Part shown: positions 7,465 to 12,917 of the stretch, piece by piece
How the letters are laid out: every line of letters starts with the position of its first letter
How positions within the stretch are numbered: the first letter of the stretch is position 1
NCBI GenBank assembly: GCA_944372595.1
Contig: CALVZT010000015.1
Span: forward strand, 1 to 12,917
DNA: 12,917 nucleotides
Reading direction: 5' to 3'
From: an uncultured Clostridia bacterium
GTDB lineage: Bacteria > Bacillota > Clostridia > Christensenellales > UBA1242
The notes under the pieces: generated by a model
What the model was told of the DNA's origin: nothing
The model's input: only the letters and a program-made list of their open reading frames with translations
Databases searched by the model: none
Translations under genes and position numbers: made by a program

Positions 7465-7968
7465 TTAAATATAATATTTATTAATTGCTTTTATGACCTT
7501 TTTAACAGCCGAATTTACATTATTGCTCAAAATATTAACAACAATATCGCTATTTGCCATAAAATATTTATCCCTACTATCGTAAGCAAGCAAATCAACT
7601 TGTAACGCCTTAGATTTATTATCATCAAGTTTTTTTGACATTGTAGTGAGAGTTTTTAAGGAAAGTTTAAGATATATAATTATTGATGAATTTTTTAAAT
7701 TTATAATATTTTGATTTTCAAGAAGAATATTAATAGGTGAAGTTATAATAGTGTTTTCAAAAGTTGAAACATTCTTAATTGCCTCATTTTCTAATTTTTT
7801 AAGATAATCAATTCCACACTTTGCCAACACATCTTGCAAATTGATAAAATTAAACTGCAACAAATCAGCAATGTCAACATAATAAAGTTCTAGTTCATTT
7901 GACATTGCATGAGCAATTTCTTTATTAAATTCACTTTCAAAACATATAAGCGTAATATTTGTTTTCAC
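7465..7968 (-). CDS. Shikimate kinase-like protein lacking the ATP-binding P-loop
   Basis: A 167-residue protein that lines up without gaps over its first 30 residues with shikimate kinases, but has lost the catalytic parts. Where the family has GFMGSGKST it reads CFESEFNKE (9-17), with N15 in place of the Walker A lysine and no glycines. The D-x-D shikimate/Mg site is D32-I-A34. The FR-x-x-E motif is LKKLE (56-60). The GGG loop is SPI (77-79). What remains is fold-level similarity: ELELYYVD, ENTIITS, the LLENQN stretch, SIIIYLKLSLKTL, and a final SRDKYFMANSDIVV resembling the family's RxxLYxExAD region. The start is a GTG at 7968 with GAGGT 5 nt upstream. It is the first gene of a unit with tkt (15-nt gap). 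No stop or frameshift interrupts it, so it looks like a maintained pseudoenzyme. Its function is unknown; a regulatory or binding role is inference only. Confidence 0.75.
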   Translation of the reverse strand: MKTNITLICFESEFNKEIAHAMSNELELYYVDIADLLQFNFINLQDVLAKCGIDYLKKLENEAIKNVSTFENTIITSPINILLENQNIINLKNSSIIIYLKLSLKTLTTMSKKLDDNKSKALQVDLLAYDSRDKYFMANSDIVVNILSNNVNSAVKKVIKAINKYYI

Positions 7969-7992
7969 AATTTACCTCATTACCACATAAGT

Positions 7993-8021
7993 ATCATATC
8001 ATTTTTTGCTCGTTAAAACAA
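7993..8021 (-). promoter_or_regulatory. Probable promoter of the shikimate kinase-like/tkt unit
   Basis: On the minus strand TTGTTT (8021..8016), a 17-nt spacer and TATGAT (7998..7993), with TG one base upstream of the -10 (an extended -10). Initiation near 7986 gives a leader of about 18 nt. The remaining sequence between here and the nrdG terminator is A/T-rich, with only a weak palindrome near 8023-8037. Confidence 0.6.
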
Positions 8022-8082
8022 ATAAATATACTATATTTTTGTATATTATTGTCTTTTCCTTATTTCTAAAAATAAATAAAAG

Positions 8083-8111
8083 AAAAAAAGCCATATAACT
8101 ATGACTTTTTT
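8083..8111 (-). terminator. Intrinsic terminator of nrdD-nrdG
   Basis: On the minus strand AAAAAGTCATA (8110..8100) pairs with TATGGCTTTTT (8095..8085) through one G-U pair and a 4-nt loop, followed by more Ts. The stem begins inside the nrdG stop codon. Confidence 0.85.
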
Positions 8112-8784
8112 AATAACCTCTTGTTCCAACATTTTTAACATATTTACTTGCAATTTCTACTGCCTTTTGTACAACGCTCGGTTTATGTGGCATATATGCA
8201 ACTTTTTCGTTATCAAACCTGCAACACTGCAACATTAATTTTTTAGCACCCTTAATATCTTTTGCCAAATTTTCAATATCATCAAGAGTCAGATTAGGCG
8301 CATAAGTTGTACGAAATTCATAATCGATGTTTCCATTTATTAACAAATCAATACATTGCCTTATTGATTTATTAAAAGCATTTGTTCCAGTAATTTTTTC
8401 GTATTGGTCAACCGGGGCTTTGATATCCATTGCCACAAAGTCAACCAAATTGTTATCTATCAAATCCTTCAAAATTTCAAAGTTGCTGCCATTAGTATCT
8501 AATTTAACTTTAAGTCCAATACTTTTGATTTTTTTTATGACCTCTTTCAAATCAAGTTGAAGGGTTGGTTCTCCTCCTGATATTACTACTCCGTCCAAAA
8601 AATTTTTTCTTGAAGTAATAAAGTCAAGTATGTTATCAAGATTGGCACTCTCCTGAGAGTCGGGTATTAATTGCTTGTTATGACAATACCAGCAGTTCAT
8701 ATTGCAACCGCTGGTAAAAATCACACTACTAATATGGGCAGGATAATCAACGAAAGAGTTTTTGACGAAACCGCCTATTTTCAT
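8110..8784 (-). CDS. nrdG: Anaerobic ribonucleoside-triphosphate reductase activating protein (radical SAM)
   Basis: Radical SAM activase that uses a [4Fe-4S] cluster and S-adenosylmethionine to place the glycyl radical on NrdD. The 224-residue length and the start MKIGGFVKNSFVDYP match the NrdG2-type subfamily rather than the shorter E. coli NrdG. The cluster motif is C27-NMN-C31-WY-C34. The SAM-binding SGGEP is at 69-73, followed by VKLDTNGS and DFVAMDIKAP. The segment FRTTYAP near residue 158 is also typical. Its ATG lies 1 nt after the nrdD stop codon, and only a weak AAAGG precedes it, so translation probably depends on coupling to nrdD. It is the last gene of the NrdR-controlled unit. 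Confidence 0.95.
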   Translation of the reverse strand: MKIGGFVKNSFVDYPAHISSVIFTSGCNMNCWYCHNKQLIPDSQESANLDNILDFITSRKNFLDGVVISGGEPTLQLDLKEVIKKIKSIGLKVKLDTNGSNFEILKDLIDNNLVDFVAMDIKAPVDQYEKITGTNAFNKSIRQCIDLLINGNIDYEFRTTYAPNLTLDDIENLAKDIKGAKKLMLQCCRFDNEKVAYMPHKPSVVQKAVEIASKYVKNVGTRGY

Positions 8785-8785
8785 A

Positions 8786-10876
8786 TTATACTTGATCTGC
8801 CTTTATAACAAATTTTTTACGACGCATATATTCTTCGTGTTTGCTGTCATTAAAGTCGTCAATTTGTCTTAAATATCCGACTATTCTGCTCCAAACCTCA
8901 GTTTTGCGTCCACACTCTGGGCAAGTAAATTGCTCCCCAGCCAAATAACCATGATCTGGACAAATACTAAATGTTGGCGTAAGTGAAATATATGGCATTT
9001 TAGAAGTTTCAAATATCTTTTTGATTAATTTTTTTGCTATTTCTTTATCTTCAATCTTTTCTCCAAGATAGAAGTGAAGAACGGTACCGCCAGTGTATAA
9101 CGATTGTAACTCATCTTGTAATCTAACAACTTCAAATATATCGTCCGAATATTCAACTGGAACCTGAGTCGAGTTAGTATATATTGGACAACGATCTCCA
9201 GCTGTAATAATGTTAGGAAATCTCTTTTTATCAATTTTTGCAAATCTAGTACCAGTACTTTCAGCAGGAGTCGCTTCAAGATTATAAATATTACCTGTTT
9301 GCTCTTGATATTCTTGCATTTTACCACGCAAGAAGTTCATAACCTTAATACTAAATTCTTGTCCTTCTTTTGTAGTTATGTCCTTACCCATGAAGTTAAG
9401 CAAAGATTCGTTCATTCCATTAATACCTATTGTATTAAAGTGGTTAGACCAATAACTTCCGGTACGTTTTTTAACATCTCTTAAATAGAATGCCGAATAA
9501 GGATATAAGCCATTTTCTGTTTGTTGTTCAATTATTTTTCTCTTAATCTCCAAACTGGTTTTTGCTATATCACATAGTTTTGATAATCTATCAAAATATT
9601 CTTCTTCGGTATCTGACAAATATCCAATACGTGGCAAGTTAATAGTAACAACACCTATTGATCCAGTCAATGGATTGCTTCCAAATAATCCACCACCACG
9701 TTTTCTTAATTCTCTTACGTCAAGACGTAGTCTGCAACACATTGATACAGCATCTTCTGGAGACAAATCAGAATTAACATAATTAGCAAAGTATGGAATA
9801 CCATATTTACAAGTAATATCCATAATTTTATCAACAACAGGACTATCCCAGTCAAAATTCTTTGTAATGTTAATCGTAGGAATAGGGAAAGTAAATACTC
9901 TGCCAAGTGCATCACCCTCTAACATAACATCACAAAATGCCGTATTAAATATATCCATTTCTTTTTGGAAATCCCCATAAGTCTCTGCTTGTGGAACACC
10001 ACCAATAATTACTGGTTGGTCTTTAAGAGTAGATGGTACTTTTATATCAAGCGTAACATTGCTAAATGGTGCTTGGAATCCAACACGTGTAGCAACGTTC
10101 ATATTAAATACAAAAGATTGTAAACATTGCTTAACTTCTTTATATGACAAATTATCATACCTGATAAATGGTGCACAATAGGTATCAAAACTACTCCATG
10201 CTTGCGCGCCTGCGGTTTCACCTTGGGTAGTAAAGGTCGAGTTAACCAACAATCCCAACAAACTCCTCAAATGCTTTGGAGGATTACTTTGAGGTTTTCC
10301 AGGAGGGCCTTTAAATCCATCAGTTAATACTTGACGGATATCCCATCCAGCGCAATATGGTCCAAAAAATCCCATATCATGAATGTGGATTGCTCCACTA
10401 TTATGTGCTTCGCTTACTTCTGATGGATAAACTTCATTTAGCCAGTAACCTTTGGTGAATGACTCTCTTACGAAATTGTTAAGTCCAGCAACTGAATGTT
10501 GCATATTAGCATTCTCTTTTGTCATCCAAGTTTTACCGCCAAGATATTGGTTAAACATATCAATAGTTGCACCAATTAAAGCATTTTCTTGTCTTGCAGC
10601 AGTTCTTTTTTCTCTATATAAGATATATGCCTTTGCCACTTTTGCATGCCTATTTTCAATTAACACTTTCTCCACTATATCTTGTATTTGCTCAACGGTA
10701 GGTATCTTATCGTGATAAACTTTATCAGCAATGTCTACCACTTGTTGAGATAAATTAGTTGCAGTATCCATATCACTACCGCCACACGCAACTGCCGCCT
10801 TGTATATAGCATTAGCAATCTTCTGCTGTTCAAATTTTTGAGTACTTCCGTCTCTTTTAAGTATTAATTCTATCAA
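8786..10876 (-). CDS. nrdD: Anaerobic (class III) ribonucleoside-triphosphate reductase
   Basis: Glycyl-radical enzyme reducing ribonucleoside triphosphates to deoxyribonucleotides without oxygen. With a TTG start at 10876 it has 696 residues. An N-terminal ATP-cone (about 1-95, beginning IELILKRDGSTQKFE) provides allosteric control by ATP/dATP. The catalytic barrel contains IHIHDMGFFGPYCAGWD, with a conserved cysteine, and LRKRGGGLFGSNPLTGSIG. The zinc site is C639-x-x-H642 with C652-x-x-C655. The glycyl radical site is SRIVGYLR with G667. The frame stays open 46 codons further upstream, but that stretch contains the promoter and both NrdR boxes. AAGGGGGA (10891..10884) sits correctly for the TTG, and the resulting N-terminus matches the family. 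Confidence 0.96.
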   Translation of the reverse strand: MIELILKRDGSTQKFEQQKIANAIYKAAVACGGSDMDTATNLSQQVVDIADKVYHDKIPTVEQIQDIVEKVLIENRHAKVAKAYILYREKRTAARQENALIGATIDMFNQYLGGKTWMTKENANMQHSVAGLNNFVRESFTKGYWLNEVYPSEVSEAHNSGAIHIHDMGFFGPYCAGWDIRQVLTDGFKGPPGKPQSNPPKHLRSLLGLLVNSTFTTQGETAGAQAWSSFDTYCAPFIRYDNLSYKEVKQCLQSFVFNMNVATRVGFQAPFSNVTLDIKVPSTLKDQPVIIGGVPQAETYGDFQKEMDIFNTAFCDVMLEGDALGRVFTFPIPTINITKNFDWDSPVVDKIMDITCKYGIPYFANYVNSDLSPEDAVSMCCRLRLDVRELRKRGGGLFGSNPLTGSIGVVTINLPRIGYLSDTEEEYFDRLSKLCDIAKTSLEIKRKIIEQQTENGLYPYSAFYLRDVKKRTGSYWSNHFNTIGINGMNESLLNFMGKDITTKEGQEFSIKVMNFLRGKMQEYQEQTGNIYNLEATPAESTGTRFAKIDKKRFPNIITAGDRCPIYTNSTQVPVEYSDDIFEVVRLQDELQSLYTGGTVLHFYLGEKIEDKEIAKKLIKKIFETSKMPYISLTPTFSICPDHGYLAGEQFTCPECGRKTEVWSRIVGYLRQIDDFNDSKHEEYMRRKKFVIKADQV

Positions 10877-10895
10877 TTTTTTGTCCCCCTTCTTA

Positions 10896-10918
10896 TGTGC
10901 TACCTCAAATATAGCACA
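10896..10918. repeat. Dyad over the nrdD -10 and transcription start
   Basis: TGTGCTA (10896-10902) and TAGCACA (10912-10918) form a perfect 7-bp inverted repeat with a 9-bp spacer. It covers the -10 hexamer and the expected start and touches the promoter-proximal NrdR box. It cannot be a transcript hairpin because one arm lies upstream of the start, so if functional it would be an operator. Confidence 0.4.
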
Positions 10919-10936
10919 CACTATATATTGTGTCAA
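10908..10936 (-). promoter_or_regulatory. Promoter of nrdD-nrdG
   Basis: On the minus strand TTGACA (10936..10931), a 17-nt spacer and TATATT (10913..10908). Initiation near 10901 gives a leader of about 25 nt carrying the AAGGGGGA ribosome binding site. NrdR box 1 fills nearly the whole spacer. Confidence 0.85.
10918..10933. promoter_or_regulatory. NrdR box 1
   Basis: ACACTATATATTGTGT matches all 16 positions of the NrdR box consensus ACACWATATATWGTGT as I recall it. It lies between the -35 and -10 hexamers of the nrdD promoter and overlaps part of the -35, so binding would block RNA polymerase. NrdR is an ATP/dATP-sensing zinc-finger/ATP-cone repressor of nrd operons; its gene is not in this window. 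Confidence 0.9.
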
Positions 10937-10950
10937 ATAAAAAAATAAAA

Positions 10951-10966
10951 ATACCACATATTGTGT
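10951..10966. promoter_or_regulatory. NrdR box 2
   Basis: ATACCACATATTGTGT matches about 13 of 16 consensus positions. It starts 33 bp from box 1, about three helical turns, so the two boxes face the same side of the DNA. Paired boxes in phase are the usual NrdR arrangement. Confidence 0.8.
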
Positions 10967-11002
10967 ATAAGTTTGTGCAATCTTTACAAACTTATTTTTT
11001 TT
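10967..11002 (+). terminator. Plus-strand hairpin with T-run, no plus-strand gene before it
   Basis: ATAAGTTTGT (10967-10976) and ACAAACTTAT (10986-10995) form a perfect 10-bp stem with a 9-nt loop, followed by eight Ts (10995-11002). This is a canonical intrinsic terminator on the plus strand, but only antisense sequence of nrdD lies upstream. It directly abuts NrdR box 2, so it could instead be a protein-binding dyad. Confidence 0.5.
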
Positions 11003-11121
11003 GACGCAAAACATTTGCAGTTTTTTATAGTATTACAAGTATAACTTTTACAAATAATCTTTATATACGTAATTTACAATCATACACAAAAAAATAGTAA
11101 AATTATTATATTTTTATCAAC

Positions 11122-11159
11122 AAAAAAATGACAGTATTGATTGTATAATGTCATTTTTT
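11122..11159 (-). terminator. Intrinsic terminator after the MBL-fold gene
   Basis: On the minus strand AAAAAATGACA (11159..11149) pairs with TGTCATTTTTT (11133..11123) across a 15-nt loop, with a T-run of seven. The stem includes the TGA stop codon of the gene. It isolates the nrdD promoter from upstream transcription. Between it and the dyad at 10967 I see only A/T-rich sequence and no gene. Confidence 0.75.
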
Positions 11160-12278
11160 AATCTTAATTTTTTTAGAAAAGAAACAAATAAATATAACAA
11201 TCACTCCCAGTGTTGTCGCAACGTACCACCACTTAATATAGTATGTGTTTGGCACATAGGTATCAATTTGATAGCCGATCTCTCCATTATCATTAACAAA
11301 AAATAATATTGAACCATTTAAATCTGTTCTTAAAATTGTTGCTCCCACATTGTTTAGACGAGTTAGCGTTTCTTCATTAGGGTGCCCGTATTTATTATCT
11401 TCCCCACAACTAATAACTGCAAAATCTGGACTAGTTGCACTTAATAATTCATCACTTGTTGATGTTTTACTACCATGATGTCCTGTTTTCAAAACGTCTA
11501 TTTCAGGAATCGCAGTATAATTATTAACAAAGTCTTCTTCAACCGAAGAACTAGCATCACCTGTAAACATAAATGTTTTTTCTTTATATGTAAAGATAAG
11601 TATTGGCGAATAGTCGTTTACGTCATCATAATTCTCATCAAGTGGGCCATAAAACATAAGGTTATAATCTTCTCCATCTATTATAATGCCCGCTTCATTA
11701 TAAAGAATATGATTGGTTTCTTTATACATTGAAGAAATTGCCTTATCGTAAATATCACTTGAATGAATGGTAGCATCATCAGGGGCAGTTTCTGATTTGC
11801 TATAAATATTAGGACGATAAACATTCAAAACATCAAATCTATCAAATATTGTTACACTTCCACCAATATGATCTTCGTCACTATGAGTTAGAATCATATA
11901 GTCTATCGTTTTATCGTCGGTTAATATAACTTTACTAATATAGTTTGCGAGTTCTGTTGCACTACTTCTTGAACCGGTATCAATAATCATATTCTTACCA
12001 TCTGGCAATTCGATAAATGTACAATCACCTTGCCCGACGTCTATATAGTGAATTTTAAGATCATCAGCACCAACTTCATCGGTAATGTTAATTTTGTTAA
12101 TGCTAAAATTAATATAATTTTCAAGTTGAGTAGTAAACAAAAACGACAATCCAATAATTATCGCACATATAACAAATGCTATTATTCTTCCCTTACTAAA
12201 TTTCATAGTACGAGAACGAATTTTTTGGGTTGTCTTTTTTTTAACATTATCTAATTTGTCCTTAGTTATCTTTGCCAT
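11151..12278 (-). CDS. Membrane-anchored ComEC-like MBL-fold hydrolase
   Basis: A 375-residue protein with a metallo-beta-lactamase-fold domain of the ComEC/Rec2 C-terminal type, but without the ComEC channel. A lysine-rich N-terminus is followed by one transmembrane helix (about 31-49). The domain has YIDVGQGD (78-85), the metal motif HSDEDH (132-137), FTGDA (239-242, D241) and KTGHHGSKTS (264 on). A second transmembrane helix (about 350-367) ends in the basic tail KKIKIKK. By the positive-inside rule both ends are cytoplasmic and the catalytic domain faces outside. Related proteins are thought to be nucleases or phosphodiesterases, but the substrate is unknown here. AGGA lies 5 nt before the ATG. 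The gene follows the patatin gene by 7 nt, with the patatin TAG overlapping its ribosome binding site. Confidence 0.85.
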   Translation of the reverse strand: MAKITKDKLDNVKKKTTQKIRSRTMKFSKGRIIAFVICAIIIGLSFLFTTQLENYINFSINKINITDEVGADDLKIHYIDVGQGDCTFIELPDGKNMIIDTGSRSSATELANYISKVILTDDKTIDYMILTHSDEDHIGGSVTIFDRFDVLNVYRPNIYSKSETAPDDATIHSSDIYDKAISSMYKETNHILYNEAGIIIDGEDYNLMFYGPLDENYDDVNDYSPILIFTYKEKTFMFTGDASSSVEEDFVNNYTAIPEIDVLKTGHHGSKTSTSDELLSATSPDFAVISCGEDNKYGHPNEETLTRLNNVGATILRTDLNGSILFFVNDNGEIGYQIDTYVPNTYYIKWWYVATTLGVIVIFICFFSKKIKIKK

Positions 12279-12285
12279 ATATTTC

Positions 12286-12917
12286 CTAGAAAACTCTTGT
12301 TTTTATTGATTCGCTATTTACAACAAAACGTTCTTTTCTCTTTTTGGATATAATATTAAGTATTTCAGGCATTTTGTCCATTGCCGCCCTATACCCTTCC
12401 TCAATCATTTCTTCAAAGCCATCCATTTTTGTTGATTTAAAGCGTTTTAGATTAGGTTGTATAATAACATCAGCATTCAAATATCCCTTTACTGCATTAC
12501 TTTTCATTAATATTCTTATAGTTGCTGGCAAAACGTCAATCATTTTTAACGAATCTGTTCCTTCACCTCTTGTTGAATTAACATCTACTGCTACAACATA
12601 ATCACAATCATATAGACGTGGAACGTCAGCTGGTATAGTATTTTGAAGGCCCCCGTCTGCCAAATGCATGTGTTCAAACTCAACAGGGACAAATACCCCA
12701 GGCACTGCACAACTACCCGCTACCGCTTTGGCAACGCTACCATGCGTTATAATTATCTCATCTGCTGATATAAGGTCAACAGCGACAGCGGCAAAGGGTT
12801 TTTTAAGTTCTTGAAATGATATGTCACCAATAGCGGATATAATAACTTTTTGTAGTCCTTCAGTCTTAGATGGAACAAACATAAAAGTTCCAGGTTTAAT
12901 ATCTTTTTTCTTTAAAT
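12286..12917 (-). CDS. Patatin-like phospholipase family protein (5' end outside window)
   Basis: C-terminal part of a bacterial patatin-like serine acyl hydrolase of the RssA/YlbK kind; the frame is open through the right edge. Visible family segments are KPFAAVAVDLISADEIIITHGS, AVAGSCAVPGVFVPVEF, and the catalytic aspartate in LADGGLQNTIPAD, followed by YVVAVDVN. The catalytic serine (GxSxG) and the oxyanion glycines should lie upstream, outside the window, so activity cannot be judged. An internal ATG at 12882 is not the true start because it would cut the domain. About 210 residues are visible; family members are usually 250-300. It is cotranscribed with the following MBL-fold gene. Confidence 0.9.
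   Translation of the reverse strand, partial: LKKKDIKPGTFMFVPSKTEGLQKVIISAIGDISFQELKKPFAAVAVDLISADEIIITHGSVAKAVAGSCAVPGVFVPVEFEHMHLADGGLQNTIPADVPRLYDCDYVVAVDVNSTRGEGTDSLKMIDVLPATIRILMKSNAVKGYLNADVIIQPNLKRFKSTKMDGFEEMIEEGYRAAMDKMPEILNIISKKRKERFVVNSESIKTRVF

Noticed and set aside
7920..7968. Frameshift hiding a normal P-loop in the shikimate kinase-like gene
   Set aside because: The family alignment continues in the same frame without gaps before, through and after the P-loop position, so the residues are substituted and not displaced.
10452..10715. 87-codon plus-strand open frame inside nrdD
   Set aside because: It lies opposite the ATP-cone coding region and is best explained as a shadow of that gene.
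10877..11014. N-terminal 46-codon extension of nrdD with a hydrophobic segment
   Set aside because: It overlaps a complete promoter and two NrdR boxes, and the homologous N-terminus begins at the TTG at 10876.
1..12917. CRISPR array, insertion sequence, tRNA or prophage genes
   Set aside because: I saw no regularly spaced direct repeats, transposase or integrase motifs, tRNA cloverleaf arms or phage proteins.

Overview
The window is AT-rich (about one third G+C by eye), uses the standard bacterial code (TAA, TGA and TAG all end genes, Trp is TGG), and carries strong AGGAGG-type ribosome binding sites and sigma-A-like promoters. Gene content points to a strictly anaerobic, low-G+C Gram-positive bacterium of the Bacillota, most likely an uncultured clostridial relative: pyruvate:ferredoxin oxidoreductase, a class III (oxygen-sensitive) ribonucleotide reductase with its activase, and the Firmicutes-type order truA-rplM-rpsI. 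I cannot place it to genus. Almost everything is ordinary chromosomal housekeeping. I see no transposon, prophage, CRISPR array, tRNA or rRNA.

Layout. (1) 1-1827, minus strand: truA, then rplM-rpsI with its own promoter, a hairpin leader and a terminator. Just past that terminator is a perfect consensus promoter for a gene beyond the left edge. (2) 1932-5372, plus strand: a single long nifJ gene with its own promoter. (3) 5373-5526: a convergent intergenic region packed with inverted repeats that can form overlapping terminators for both strands. (4) 5527-7968, minus strand: a two-gene unit, a shikimate-kinase-fold protein that has lost its ATP-binding loop, followed by transketolase. (5) 8110-10876, minus strand: nrdD-nrdG, preceded by a promoter with two NrdR boxes. 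(6) 11151-12917, minus strand: a patatin-like phospholipase (N-terminus outside the window) followed 7 nt later by a membrane-anchored ComEC-like metallo-beta-lactamase-fold protein.

How the genes work together. PFOR supplies acetyl-CoA and reduced ferredoxin in fermentation. Transketolase feeds pentose and erythrose phosphates to nucleotide and aromatic synthesis. NrdD/NrdG makes deoxynucleotides without oxygen, probably under NrdR repression. TruA, L13 and S9 serve translation.

The most notable points are the shikimate-kinase-like pseudoenzyme in the transketolase operon, the nested inverted repeats between nifJ and tkt, the NrdR-controlled nrdD promoter (which shows the longest open frame overextends the protein by 46 codons), and an apparently orphan plus-strand hairpin with a T-run upstream of nrdD.
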